Numbered from the stretch's first letter, positions 47,367-60,570 are shown. The stretch is 64,000 bases of DNA from Lingula anatina (GCF_001039355.2 NW_019775399.1:1-64000), one strand, 5' to 3'. The notes: generated by a model from the sequence alone, not told the origin. A program made the numbers and translations.

Positions 47367-49710
47367 CTGATTGCTAAATCGTCCCTATCTCTTTAGTACG
47401 CGTACAGCTTGTATTTGTTCGGGGTCGATTATCGCTAGAATGATGATACATAAATGACAAAGTCAACTGACAAGAACGTAAACTTTACCGGCTATTTGAA
47501 TTAAAAATGTTCTGTGAAGCGGTTTGCTTAGAAACGCTGTAAAAGAAATAGAATTGCAGACCCCAACGACCTTGCCGATTAAAATAATGATAACCTCTAC
47601 CCCTGACTTCAGAATTTTGTCTTTTCTATTTTTTTAAAGTCATATTGTACATATCTTCATATCCTCAAACCTTCTAATTATTCCCAATCCCCACCTTCAT
47701 TACGATAAAACCCCTCAAATAAAAGTATCTGATGTCGATATTTTCTTCTGAAATACATGACGGTGTAAGTAACTGGGCAGCTATTTAGTACTAAATGATG
47801 TGTTTAGAAATGGTGTAATACTTGAAACCCAATGTGCAGGGATGGGTCGAACAATGATTCGGGTGTACAAGAAAATTGGTAGTGTTTTAAAAGGGAAATT
47901 CGACCTAGAAGTAAAAAAGATATCGACGGATTTTATAAAAGTTTAAGAAAAGGCCAGAAATAGGCTAGGGGAAAGGGGTTAGATTTTAGTTGGTTATCTA
48001 TAAATTAATATTGAGAATTAAGCTTCCTTGACGGGGGTCTGCGTGCTCTTTGTTTCTCTCTAAGTTTCAACATGCATCAAGATCCACCATCTGTTTTACG
48101 AAGTCTTTTATTTTTGTACCGAAAGGCGGTGTGGTCGTAGACATACTGTATTGTTTTAGTAATTTTGAACCTGCGCGTCCAAATTACCAATAAAACTGTG
48201 TGATGGTCACTCACTGTTGACCAATTGACATTGTAAAGGGCTAAAAGTAAAGGTTGCGTTAATATCACACTGTCTACATATTAAAGAACGAATTACTCAG
48301 GCTCTGTGTGCTGCCTTATTGTTAACCTTTTTTATATTATATGATTTTGTCTCAATGCATATTTACCTATTTATTTCAGTGGAATTTGAAAACCTGCATA
48401 CCAGAAACAAGTGAGTACCCCATATATATATATTTATATAAAAAAAAATAAATAATAAGATAAAATTTAAAAATTAAAAAAAAAAGATAAAATAACAGTT
48501 TCATTTTCCAACAGGGGACAACGGATGATGTTGGTAGCTTCGAGGGTCACAAACGGCTCTTACAACGTGTAAAAGGAGATAGCACTATACACAAAAGTCT
48601 ATATTCGACACTAAAGCTTGATTTTCTTGTCCACTTACATAAAAAGGCACATATCGATGTTTCTGCCAAAGACAAAACAAATGCCGCCAGAATGTAACCC
48701 GAGCTCTCTGTTGTGGTAGCTTAATTACTGACACAGAAGGGTTATTTGTTTATCAATTAAGTCCATTTGTGGCAACAAAATTAATCGACTGGTCATTATT
48801 GTTGCAGGGATCGTTTTTAAGCGATTAGACTTCATACATGTAGTTATGTAAACCATATGCCATTAAGGCAATGTGTTCATCGTCTGTTTTTCATAACACC
48901 GTGATCGATATTTTTTTCTATTTTTAGTCAACGGCGAATGGACCGCCTGGAGCTCGTGGAGCACGTGCCCACAGTCGTGCATGGGCGGGAACAGAACGCG
49001 CACGAGAACATGCAGTAACCCAGAGCCACAACATGGAGGAACAGATTGTGTTGGCAATAACACAGAGACAGCCGAGTGTGCAGTGGTCGCCTGTGCGTGC
49101 AGTATATTAAAAAATAATTTTAAAGATATATGAATATAAACATGTAAAAATGCAATATATAATACAATTTAAAATCCTGTAAACAAAAGAGGAGCTGTTT
49201 CACACAAACACACACACATGCACTCGCGCGAGGATTCTGATCAATATAATTTGAATAATTACAAAAAAAAAATGAATAAATAAATAGATTTATAAATATA
49301 TCTGTTTATTTATAAAATCAATTTTTCTTAAAATGCTACCAAAATAAGGATAATTTTTATCTCTATTTTTCTATCACTTTCAACAATTGGTATATATACA
49401 GGTGCAGCTCTCCTATTATACTGTAGTAGTAGACAGACCTGCACGTTATTGAGCTTTTGTTTTAATTTTTTCCTCATGTTTTACAGGTTGCTCCATGTCT
49501 CTTCACACCACAGGGAGACGGATCACATCCGGGACTCAATTATTGTACGCCATCACGTCCACCAAAGAAGAGTGCGTTAATTTATGCTGTGCAGACAACG
49601 ACTGCAAATACGCTAACTGGAGGAATGACGGCGAGAACGCATGTAAAACTTTCTCTGATTGGTCAGGCTACACTCAAGGCCAATCTGTGCCTTTTGATTA
49701 TTTTTATTAA
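45967..49710 (+). CDS. Secreted PAN/apple-TSP1-PAN protein, copy 1, 255 aa
   Basis: Five exons: 45967-46030, 46693-46976, 48380-48410, 48928-49092, 49487-49710, joining to 256 codons with stop. Exon 1 encodes a signal peptide (MAFTKCLIMMMGMVFYLEMAEG). Residues ~22-116 are a PAN/apple-like module (AIHCVSMCVRHQDCVSVNYN) with several N-glycosylation sites. Residues ~127-182 are a thrombospondin type 1 repeat with WTAWSSW, a C-mannosylation-type motif, and CPQSCMGG, an O-fucosylation consensus. Residues ~183-255 are a second PAN-like module (KEECVNLCCADNDCKYANW). The product should be extracellular and able to bind carbohydrate or matrix; its partner is unknown. Each module has its own exon or exons with phase-1 boundaries, a shuffled-module layout. 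A tandem copy lies 3.3 kb downstream. Confidence 0.85.
47220..47426. repeat. Direct duplication around a single N in a TG/G tract
   Basis: About 100 bp starting CCAGTTGTGTGTG, passing through a G run and ending GTTCGGGGTC, occurs twice in tandem at 47220-47320 and 47322-47426. The copies are joined by one N at 47321 and differ by one clear substitution plus repeat length. It lies in an intron of PAN-TSP1 copy 1 and looks like an assembly join. Confidence 0.9.
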
Positions 49711-52700
49711 GGCCGTCTGCCGTTGTGAAGATGCTTTGACTGTTTTTATTTGCAAGCTATGTTTCTTTTCTATTGGACTCCGTTACCTTTGGATAAAAGA
49801 GAGCCTAAACAGGAGTATTTAATGAAAATTATTAGCCATCGCTGGCCCGTAGCTCGGGGGCGGGAAAAGGTACACAATGGTTTCATGGTAAACGGTCCAA
49901 TTTTTCGGAAAGACCCCGCCCCCCTCTCCCTCCCCCTCCCCCACTTTGGAATTGATGGCTACGGGCCTGCATCGAAAGTCGACGAAATGAACAAGGGACC
50001 TAACTTGCCACCGGAAGCTGGGCAAGTTTGTAGATTTTGCTGGAAAGTCGTGACCGCCAGTTTGTTGACAGAGGAGATCAATGGTCACTTACCATTCTCT
50101 ACTGGTGAAAACGAAATCCCGTATTCACATTCAGATCTGTATGTCGAAAACAGCAAGAGCAAAACATTATTATCATTAAGAAACATTTGTTTCTTTTTCT
50201 TAGAAACTTAATTAAGAATTGTGAGCAAATGAAATATTACAATGTCCATTACTTCATCTTCGTTTTGCTTTCCATTTGTTAAACAAATAATGAAAGCCTC
50301 TGGGGCTACTTCGTAGACGTCAATATTTGTTATGCTATTGATATGGGCGTTTTTCCGGAGATTCCAATTAATAGCACCAAGAGGATCTACATATAGTACT
50401 TATCGACACATCAACACGGTCTTAAAAGAATATATGTGCATGTAGTCCTGAGGGTCAACGTTACATCTCGGAGGCACGCTCGTCGAAGAACCGCCAAGTG
50501 GCATAATGTCGCCACCAATTTTTTTCATCTTGATCGCGTTATTACTGCACACAAGAATAGCGAGAGGCAAGTGAATTGTTTTGTATTAACCCGATGTAAT
50601 GTACATGTAAGAGCTGAAATATGTTTTGATTTAAAATATTTCTACTTTAGTCTCTATTTAATGCCATTGTGCAGGACAACGAGTCGGGAACTTTTCCTGT
50701 GACTGATTGCAACTTGACAAAAATTAACAGTTAATTGTGTTGACCTTTAGAAATAAGCACAGTGTCCATTTAATCAAATTTCTGTTAACATATTTCAGTT
50801 TTGCAAACTAAACGCTGCAAAATCGGTTCAAATTGTTTAATCAATGGGGAAATGGCATAGTTTTGACAAAAATCAAAATGCAGTAACTCTTAAACTCTCT
50901 ATGGATTGAAAAATGCCAATGCATAGTTCTGAACTTTGATAGCGTAACATAAATGCAGGGCATATTTTTTCTGATCTATTTTTCTTTAACAACAAGTACA
51001 TGTTTTTATTCTGATTTAAAAACAAATCGTTACAATATACACGTTAACGTTGTACTTTGTTAAGGAAGTACCTGCATTGTTGTAATCACCATGAGTAATT
51101 AAGGAACACAGCTGCCGTAGTTTGTTATTTATTTGCGAGTGCACTGTATACGATATAATTCCCTGGATAAAACAATCAAGGGAACGTCAATCTGATCTGA
51201 TATGCTGTCATCTGGCGAAAGCGAAATGGCATACATGTATATTTACAAAAAGACTTATTGAAATAAAAAAGAAGTATGCTGCTACTCGATAACATATATT
51301 ATTTTGTGAAATTTTTACAAAATTGACTTAAATTATGCACTTTATGATACATGTATGATGCTCAAATATGTTATTTGCCTTGGCTGTAGTGTCAATTACT
51401 GGTTTTCGTTGCAACAAATGTATATTATTTGGTTGCCAAGTCTGTGCAGTTTGAAACATCCAACAATTATGATCTTTTTTCTGACTAAGCACAACCCAGC
51501 AACCACATTACATTTTATGTTGTGTTCCATTGTCTAATAAATCACATCCACAGCAGCAGCATTCGTGAATCACAATTAAAATTGCTCATGTGACTACTTT
51601 ACTTTATTTGCATTTATTTTGTACAAAAGATATTTCCATTATTTTCACTCCTTATATCGATGTCCAGTAGTGATTCAGCTGCTATTCTCCCCTTGCTGTT
51701 TCAAAGGAATCGAGATATACAGAAAAAGGGTAGAATTTCCCATCCGTATTTAGAATGCTTTAATTGCTCAGGCATTTTCACTTGAGACACATATATTATT
51801 TTCATGCCGGGGGCTGCAAAGTGACAAGAAATAAGGCTCGAGATAAATAAACCCGTTTGTAAAATAAATATGGGCAGATTCTAGAGGAAAGAAACGCCCC
51901 ATCCGCCTCAGTGGTCTACAATACTGTAAAAACTCAATCTTTTCAATGGAGAAAAATATCAGCCTTCTGATGCTTTAATTGTATAGCATTAAAAAAGGTA
52001 GTCTTCTTTTCAATTGTAGTTGTTGTTGCCGATCGACAGGAATGTTTTAAGTATAAGAATCTATCACTTCAAAAATACAGTATCAGTACAGTTCACATTG
52101 CTCCCATTGGATAGATCTGACTCATTACCGGAATATCATTTCACAGAAATAAATTGTCCTTGGAAAGCACATTTACTTTCTGAAAATGGGGTGAAAATCA
52201 GTTTTGTTTGCATTGTTATAGTGCATGCAAATGTTAAGTGTTCAAAGTGGTTTTTCAGCGAGTTGTCAAAGTAAATTGTCAAGGTAAAAGGTCATGAAGT
52301 TGGCGTCTATATTATGAAAACTAATCGCAAACACAGATACATGTAAATCACTGGTGACCATGTCATGAAAACTGTGTAAACAAAAGTCCACAGCAAACTG
52401 CATTATTTAAAAAAAGATCAATATGCATTTTGCTCTTATTTTCACTCAATAGCTCGGCACATAAAGCCTAAAATAATACACATAATCGTATTTTGTGACC
52501 AGAATAGATTTTGCTTCCGTATCTAACAAAGTTTTGTTTGTCCGAAGTACTTATGCACACTTCATATCCAATTTTTATTCAGAAACTATAACCTGTCTTT
52601 TTAGTTGGTAATTTCGGGAAATTAATGAATGGCAAAATGTATGTTATTACGATATCTTTGATATTTTATTTATGTCGGTGGAAATAGTACGAGCGCATTT

Positions 52701-53063
52701 CATCAATAAAGTATGTTCCCAGAAGTCAAAATGCGTACATTTGCATCGTTTTAAAAAAGCAGTCAAATGTACTCAAGCGGGGAGAAGAACTTGGGTACTT
52801 ACACTTCTAACCCCCCATCCGTCACAATCAGGCATATCAAAATCGTTATCATTCTAAAAATGCATGTATTTTATTCTATTTCACACCTTTGTAGATCACT
52901 TGCTGGCTTCAAGCAGAAACGATAACCAGAATGTGTTATACCATTTTTCAACCTTTTATACTGATATGAACATACTGAACCTTAAGTGCCAGAATATCAT
53001 TAAGGTAGGTCAGTCAATACGGTACTTGACTGTTGGCGACTATGTCATTCTTCTTTCTTGCAG
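49711..53063. other. Spacer between the two PAN-TSP1 copies
   Basis: Should hold the 3' UTR of copy 1 and the promoter and first exon of copy 2. No signal-peptide exon equivalent to 45967-46030 with a strong phase-1 donor is visible. The only weak candidate is 50229-50277 (MKYYNVHYFIFVLLSI) with a poor GTTAAA donor. The 153-residue frame at 49750-50211 lacks recognisable features and I do not count it as a gene. Confidence 0.5.
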
Positions 53064-54927
53064 GCCATGAGTTCTCATTACATAGAAATGGTGATTGTTC
53101 CGAGGGCAAATTTTGCAAGACAACAGGGATGGTGCTACAGGAGACTCCTATAAAGAATGCAACCGCCGCCAGCGCCATCCACTGTGTCTCTATGTGTGTG
53201 AGACACCAAGACTGTCTTTCCGTCAACTACAACTCCACTGATAAAACATGTTCTCTGATTAACGTCCTGCACACAGCTTCTAGAAATCTAGCCCAGACTA
53301 ATGTGACAACCGACCTTCATTTAAGCCCAGCCGTGTGCGGCGCTCAGGTAGAGATGAAATTGAATTTTCATAACTTTGATTAAAAAACTTACTTTGATAA
53401 GGACATTGTATTGAATGTGTTTTGCTTAGAGTAATTAATATGTTTTGTGGACAAATGCTTTTATGATTTCCCCGCGAAACCGTGTGTCGCATGTCACATG
53501 ATACGACACGTGACCTTTGTGAAAGAGCTTGTCTCATGAGAAGATGGAATAATAAAGTACTCACAACAAAATACAAATATGGCTTCACCTTTGTTTCTCT
53601 TTTAATTTGCCGAAATTCGCGCTAGTTTCTGTATTTAATGTCAATAATTATATAAAATGTTAAGGTTTCCAGTATGCCGATAGTGACAGGAGTTTTGATG
53701 ATGTTTATTGAATTTTTCAGTGGGACCTAAAGACCTGTGCACCAATACCTGGTAAGTAAAAGAGAAAGGACAAAATACCACCGACTGGGACATTACAGAC
53801 TACATGTAATAAACTGCTACTTTGTTTACACGAACACGCGCTTACATGCACATTCTACGGTGACATTCTGCGGTTTGTGTATGTTTATGTTCCCTATTAA
53901 GGTGCAGTTGAATGGTCTCAAAAGTTTCCACTCGATAGACTATACATTCCATTTTGGACAATAACTCACAAAATATGAGAAACATACATACAGGGCTCAG
54001 AAAACACATGCTGTTGGTCATTGTAGTTGCCGGTAGCTGGACCTCCTGGAGCGCGTGGGACTCGTGCTCACACACGTGCGGCATCGGGACAAGAACGCGC
54101 AAGCGCACATGTACTGACCCAGAGCCTCAACATGGAGGCACGGACTGCGCTGGGCCTAGAACCGAGAGCGAGGAATGCACGGTAGTCGCTTGTACGTATA
54201 TGTGTGTAACAATATCAATTGGGGCGGAGCGGCAGGGGGGTGGGATCGTAAGTTTAATGTTAAGAAAACGATTTGTCTGCTTAATATCGCATTTTGAATG
54301 GTGGAATTATAAAACATTTAATGAAGGTCACACGTACTAGCACACGTGTATGTTGTTGGTTTGTCGTGCATAGGACGCAAATCGTGAAGTCGATAGCTGA
54401 ATCAATTGGAACCGAATTAATGACTTGGAATGTTCTGATTGTATAGATATCTACTCACCTGCCCGTAATTTTGCTTGGTTGCCGGCAGTCGGAACTACTG
54501 ATGTTATTCTCAAAGGAACAAGCTAGAAAAAGGGACTTCGAAAGATGATTATAAATTTTAATTTAAAAAAAAGTACAAAGAAGGAATGTGTACTTTTTCA
54601 AAAACATCAAATTGAATGTGGTCTAAATTCCTTTTAATTTTTACCCTTAAAAAAACTGACAAATCTGTTTCGTCCATTCTAATCTTAAATAACACCTTTC
54701 ATCGAATTTCGTTTTCAGGCTGTATGACACAAGGATCCAATCTGCGTGCCGGCGGCATTGAGCTGGCCGACACCACCACTGGCACAAGCCAGGACTGCAT
54801 TCAACTATGCTGTCAAGACTCCAGTTGCACGGCCCTCAACTGGAACACTGTTAACAATGAATGCAAAACATTTGCCGACGTGAACTCAGCCACGCTGGGT
54901 AGCAGTTATGAATACTATTATAGATAA
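53064..54927 (+). CDS. Secreted PAN/apple-TSP1-PAN protein, copy 2, first exon not found
   Basis: Exons 53064-53347, 53721-53751, 54027-54191 and 54719-54927 match exons 2-5 of copy 1 in phase; the first three also match in length (284, 31, 165 bp). They encode about 229 residues. The first PAN-like module is about 91% identical to copy 1 by eye (86 of 95), the TSP1 repeat (WTSWSAWDSC, CSHTCGIG) about 61% (34 of 56), and the last module is clearly divergent (QDCIQLCCQDSSCTALNW). It lacks an identified signal peptide. Either the first exon was missed, or transcripts use the first exon of copy 1. The function is presumably extracellular, as for copy 1. Confidence 0.8.
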
Positions 54928-55002
54928 AGATTTTTATGGATAGATAAAGTATTGAAACCTCGAGGAGACAATTCTAACGTACGGAGGGAATTGTTTGTAC
55001 AA

Positions 55003-55149
55003 GGCCCCATTCAGAATAGGGGACTAACTAGTCCGAGGGTCAAATATGGCGACTTACTTTAAAGCTTGTCGTCTTTTCCGCTAATAGACACTGAAAAGGT
55101 ATCCATATTTGACCCTCGGACTAGTTAGTTCCCTATTCTAAATGAGGCC
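55003..55149. mobile_element. PIF/Harbinger-like foldback MITE
   Basis: 147 bp with inverted ends GGCCCCATTCAGAATAGGGG and CCCTATTCTAAATGAGGCC. Homology continues inward about 45 bp per arm (GTCCGAGGGTCAAATATGG). Flanks are CAA and TAA, close to a TWA duplication. The GGCCCCATTCAGA terminus is shared with the element at 11418, and the interior TCAAATATGGCGACTTACT with the element at 18149. Confidence 0.8.
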
Positions 55150-56094
55150 TAATTCAGCCGAATATTATAATTATCCTTTATTGTATGATTGTACGCTTCG
55201 TGTGTAGTGTGTGGCAATGGTCTCTAAAGTGGTACGGTGCGCACTGCACAGCATTTCGGGTCGATGCACATGGCGAGATGTCAACATAATAATATCTGGA
55301 TATTCAACAAGGCTTAGAGCGTCTACTTTTGTCAGTGATATTGTTCAGAATTTTTAATATAAAAGTACGAAGTAGTAATTTTTTTCTTGAATCGTCGGCT
55401 GGTATTGAGATTGTTGTTTACCTTCAATATTGCGTTGACTCTCTGCAATCTGCTGGCGATTTTTTTTTACTTATCAACATATATTGGAATATGTTCAATT
55501 TACATCTTGTCGAGTATTCGTGATATCAAAAGAATACTTTGTATCTCAAACGCACAACAAGAATAAGCGAACAGATAAATAATTGAGCGGGATGACTCAC
55601 TTAGAGGAGCGATCAGAATCTGTTGGCCTCGGATTAACATTCCATTTTATGATCCATCATTTTGATAGAAGCTCCACCCTCTTTGAAATTCATTTTAAAA
55701 GGCAGCTACCGTTAAATATTTTGGAATGAGTTTATTTCAAGAGAATGTAAGCATTGCATGTATGTGGCCAATATAAGTCAGAAATTGAGGTCTTTTCGCT
55801 ACGTAATCGCCCAATTAAACGCAACAATAACGGGTGGCAATCTATTTCGTATATAATCAAAAACACATTAAATAATAATCTATTCATCGCAAGATCTCCA
55901 CGCATTAATACTCTTGATTCTCGTAACTTTCATTCATATGTGCATCCCAACGAAGTTGTTTAGAAAATTGGAAAACGGAATGTGGACCAAACTCATTCCT
56001 GGCTAAAATCGTCTTGCTAGTATATAGTATAAAGTATTAATCATAGTTCCATGTTTCTTAACACGCCCAATACAAACTAACCAAGGGCTCGTTC

Positions 56095-56537
56095 CCAATG
56101 AAACTATCGGTCTTCGTAGATAGGTCCAACTCCGAGGGGAATCTCGCTGAATGCAGCCAGATTAACAGATTAAGGGACCATTCCCACATATATTTGGATC
56201 GATCTATCACCCTGGTCTGTCAAGCCTAGTAAAACTGTTAGGGGGTAATTATCCTTACTTTAGCTGATTCGGTAGGCGTGACAGACATCTTGGGCTGAAA
56301 GCAATTTAGTGTGAACCGACAGGGAGTTAGGTCGATCCACATGGATCGATATAAGTATGGGAACCCAGTCTAATACTCCTCTTGGCGTTGATCATGAGTA
56401 CAATACAGAAGAGATGGTAATTATACGAGTACGTTGGAAACAAGAGTAGGCGTGTTAATCTGTTAAACTGATTGCATTCAGCAAGAGTCCCCGCAGATCG
56501 ATCTACGTAGACCGATAGTTTCATTAAGAATAAGCCC
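56095..56537. mobile_element. Outer foldback element interrupted by a nested element
   Basis: The left end CCAATGAAACTATCGGTCT and the right end AGACCGATAGTTTCATTAAG are inverted repeats beginning and ending GGGCT/AGCCC, with CAA and TAA flanks. A second foldback (56174-56370) lies inside, so the outer element is older. No coding capacity. Confidence 0.7.
56174..56370. mobile_element. Inner PIF/Harbinger-like foldback MITE
   Basis: 197 bp from GGGACCATTCCCACATATAT to TATGGGAACCCAGTC, flanked by TAA at 56171-56173 and 56371-56373. The interior (GGTAGGCGTGACAGACATC) is the reverse complement of the element at 18319-18556, defining a family with two members in this window. Confidence 0.8.
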
Positions 56538-58473
56538 TAAGAGTTATTATGGTCCCAAGAAATTTGCATAGGAAGGGAAGCAAGAACTATCCACAATTGT
56601 TCACAACAGAAAGCATATGATGAAGGTCATAATTAAGGTATGATGAAGGGCAGGAGGAAGTCAGAAAGCTTTTTGTGTGACCAGGGTATATATTTTCGAT
56701 GCAACAAATTCTCAACTATGTCTACGTTTATAATATTGTGGAAATAGAACAATACTCCAAAGCAGATGAAAAAAAAATGTAAAAAACTCCAAGAGTAGCA
56801 AAGTTGCAACCCTATGTGAGATAAAGCACCGTCGACAGATATAAAGCAATTTTTTAATATGTGAGCTTATGATGATGATGATGATTGCAATATGGCGGTC
56901 AAGCCGGACAGGGGATTAATGAAATCTAGATAATACGCCATAATGGTCCCAGTACAACACACGTACCTTGTGTCGAAGTGATGTCAAGATTATCTAAATT
57001 GCTTTGCGACTTTGCTCTTTTTCGCTACGTGAACGCAACGCCCCCAACGTTAATTACCGTTCTTCGCGGTAAATTACATGTCTCGAACCTCTCGCGAGAT
57101 TTTATGATAGCGTGTTTAACTTCACAGACGCGGAAATGTAGCGTAGTTAGCCTATTGTGTCTTTTAGAAGAGTTTTGCATTGACTGAATCGATGCCACTT
57201 CAGTTGAGACATTAAGTGCTTAAGTTGTTTAATATGAACAAAACTGAAAAAAAAAAGAGAGTTGTCTAGTTTTTTGTAAGTCTTATTCTAGATGATTTAG
57301 ATTCGGGTTCAGAATCTGCACGTTAGAACTGACTGAAAAAATAATTTCATCCAATTTTATTTTTATTCTATTGCCATTTAGTTTTATTGGTTAAATCAAA
57401 TTAAAGTCTATATTATTCTATTCTTATTCATTGTTTCGTGTATCTAAAGACCCTACTTTATTTTATATTCATATATATATATACGTTTTATTTCAATTCA
57501 TATACAAGACGTATGTACACATGTTCATATATAGATATTCATTAATTCATTCATTAAAAATAAAAACTTTAAAATTAACCCCTTCAGCTATACCACAAAA
57601 TAATGCCAAATAAACTTTGTATTAATTTAACGAAGACAATTAAGAGTTACGTAAACAAAATTTGAAGAAAAGCAGCACGGCTGTTATGTAACGGCTCTTG
57701 TCAATTTATATATACTTATATGTAAGTAACTCCGTTTAAATTGTCATGTATTACCTGTAATAACATACTATATTTCTATGCAAAATATTAAGGAAATCAG
57801 TAACACAAGGCATGGTTGTTCATACGCAATGAATACATTAGGAGTGATGATGATAAACGGTAAAAATTAGTGGTCTTTAATCCTTGAAATCAGACGTTAA
57901 ATCAGACTGGTAATTATGCTGAACGGGGGCTATCACTGCGGCTCTTGTCTCCGCGACGAGGCGCATATTTTCGCGTGCCAGCGTAACCGCCCCGATAAGC
58001 TTTGGATCACGTTTCACTGCACTGCTACCACGGCTCCATTTAGTCTCGTCGACCTCGGAGAGAGAGGCAGGGGTCGGGTGCTGCAGTGGCTGGCCTGGGA
58101 AGGAAGGAAGGAAGGACAGAAGGAGAAGTACGAGGACCTGACTGTTGCGCCGTGGGGAAACACGCTACATTCCGCCGTTAAACCGTGTTTCTTCCACACA
58201 CGGTGACCAGTGGGTGGTAGGTGGCCATAGTGTCCTTTTCTTTGACCAGCTTGACCAACAGGACTTGGGGCCAGAGACGGCGCTGTTTTATCTATTTTTT
58301 GTACCGGCCTGCAGCTGAAAGAACTTGAAATCGAAACCGATTTTTCTCTGTAGAAAATTATTAAATCATAAAAAATCGGCTGTGTTTCAAAATAATATTC
58401 CACGACAGACAACATTTGGACATTGAAATTCAGCGGTCATTTTAAAACACACAAGCTGAAAACTCGAATCAAA

Positions 58474-59992
58474 ATGTCGCAAGCAGGTGGGACGATGGTC
58501 ATTCTGATTCTGTGCCTTCTGACGGCTGAGAATCACGCTCAATCAGCAACCAAGAGAGATCTGTGTCCTTTCCAGTTTCTTTGCGATACTTCCAACCGCG
58601 GAGCTTACCTGTACTGTAAGGACGGGCAGACGACCAGGAGGCTGTTACCGGAAGGGACCACATGTGTTCAGCAAGGGCAAGCCGTTAAGTTTGAGTTCGT
58701 CATAGGTAAGCTTTCGTTTTGATATTGGAAATATGGAACCAATTAGGAAGGATTAGAAAAAGAAACCTTTTTTGAAAGAGGTGGGGGGCGGAGGGGTGGG
58801 GGACTAAAAGNNNNNNNNNNNNNNNNNNNNNNNNNNNNNNNNNNNNNNNNNNNNNNNNNNNNNNNNNNNNNNNNNNNNNNNNNNNNNNNNNNNNNNNNNN
58901 NNNNNNNNNNNNNNNNNNNNNNNNNNNNNNNNNNNNNNNNNNNNNNNNNNNNNNNNNNNNNNNNNNNNNNNNNNNNNNNNNNNNNNNNNNNNNNNNNNNN
59001 NNNNNNNNNNNNNNNNNNNNNNNNNNNNNNNNNNNNNNNNNNNNNNNNNNNNNNNNNNNNNNNNNNNNNNNNNNNNNNNNNNNNNNNNNNNNNNNNNNNN
59101 NNNNNNNNNNNNNNNNNNNNNNNNNNNNNNNNNNNNNNNNNNNNNNNNNNNNNNNNNNNNNNNNNNNNNNNNNNNNNNNNNNNNNNNNNNNNNNNNNNNN
59201 NNNNNNNNNNNNNNNNNNNNNNNNNNNNNNNNNNNNNNNNNNNNNNNNNNNNNNNNNNNNNNNNNNNNNNNNNNNNNNNNNNNNNNNNNNNNNNNNNNNN
59301 NNNNNNNNNNNNNNNNNNNNNNNNNNNNNNNNNNNNNNNNNNNNNNNNNNNNNNNNNNNNNNNNNNNNNNNNNNNNNNNNNNNNNNNNNNNNNNNNNNNN
59401 NNNNNNNNNNNNNNNNNNNNNNNNNNNNNNNNNNNNNNNNNNNNNNNNNNNNNNNNNNNNNNNNNNNNNNNNNNNNNNNNNNNGAGATAGAGGGAGAATG
59501 AATAAGCGATAAACACATATACAATGTATGATTCGAGCAACACTGCCCACAATATTACAAGCTAAATGCATTTAGAACACGGTTAACCAGACCACATCCA
59601 ACATCGGCGTGTGCATCTTGATTACAAAACTGATCCCTGGGCACCGATATCTCCGACACCACCACTCACTGCACGGCTGAGATGTTTGTCTGTTTTGTTT
59701 TAATGTTTTAGTGGACGACAGCTTGATATCTAATAGCTCTTTAAAAAAAATTCAGAATGAAGCCGTGGTTGTCCACTGTAATTAGTTATCTGCAGGTCTA
59801 AGTCACCAGCTATGCCTTCGCAACAATAATTTATTCTACTGGATTAGTACCGATTTATCTTGTTACGGTTAGTAGACTAAAATGTAAGCTGGAAAGCTTA
59901 GACAAACTTTCAGTCTCCAGGTTTGCTTGTGAAACCTGATCTAATTTATCTTCATAATAATAATGAAGTTATGATTATTATTATAATGAAGT

Positions 59993-60025
<33 letters not shown>

Positions 60026-60525
60026 CACCTTTGTCAAACCTAGCACATTTCTTACAAAGGCCAATGACCAAGCAGTTACATAAGTAGATATTTACTGTTC
60101 ATACTTATATACAAATTATGCCATATAACCAGTGGAAGCAACTTTAATGCGTAAATGCAGCTTTGTTCCTGTTCTTAACTTGTCACTCCAATCGTAGAGT
60201 TGACGTATAATAAATAAGGAAAAACAACACAAAGAGCTCATTTGTTAACCGCAATTTATAAACGATAAGAATAATGAAGGTATTCGAAAATTCCTGCAGG
60301 AATAGGCATTGCTATACGAACACATGCATATTAATGCAAATGAATTATCACGATATATATCTCGTTATTTCCCTGAACGTTTAAGCGTAATTAACTACAA
60401 AAGTCATGCCCGTTATCAACGTGTCGAAATCATATTAATGATTCAAGGATTCTTACATGTACATGTATGTATTCAGTATAAATGAGACGCTGAAGGTGGC
60501 TTTATAATAAAGTAATCATAATAAA

Positions 60526-60570
<45 letters not shown>

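Larger units (their letters stand above)
54928..58473. other. Intergenic region with foldback elements
   Basis: No convincing gene. Contains a foldback element at 55003-55149 and nested foldbacks at 56095-56537. A 96-residue frame at 57916-58206 and an overlapping minus-strand frame at 58014-58415 have no recognisable features. Confidence 0.55.

Noticed and set aside
49750-50211. 153-residue plus-strand frame after PAN-TSP1 copy 1
   Set aside because: No recognisable domain or signal peptide; overlapping frames of similar length exist on the other strand; probably 3' UTR or spacer.
50229-50277. Hydrophobic start MKYYNVHYFIFVLLSI as the signal exon of PAN-TSP1 copy 2
   Set aside because: The phase is right, but the donor GTTAAA is poor and the sequence is unlike the copy 1 signal exon; kept only as a possibility.
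57916-58415. Overlapping 96- and 133-residue frames on opposite strands
   Set aside because: Neither has motifs or splice context; GC-richer stretch with chance frames.
58700-59571. Three minus-strand frames of 255-274 residues
   Set aside because: They consist almost entirely of the 673-N gap.
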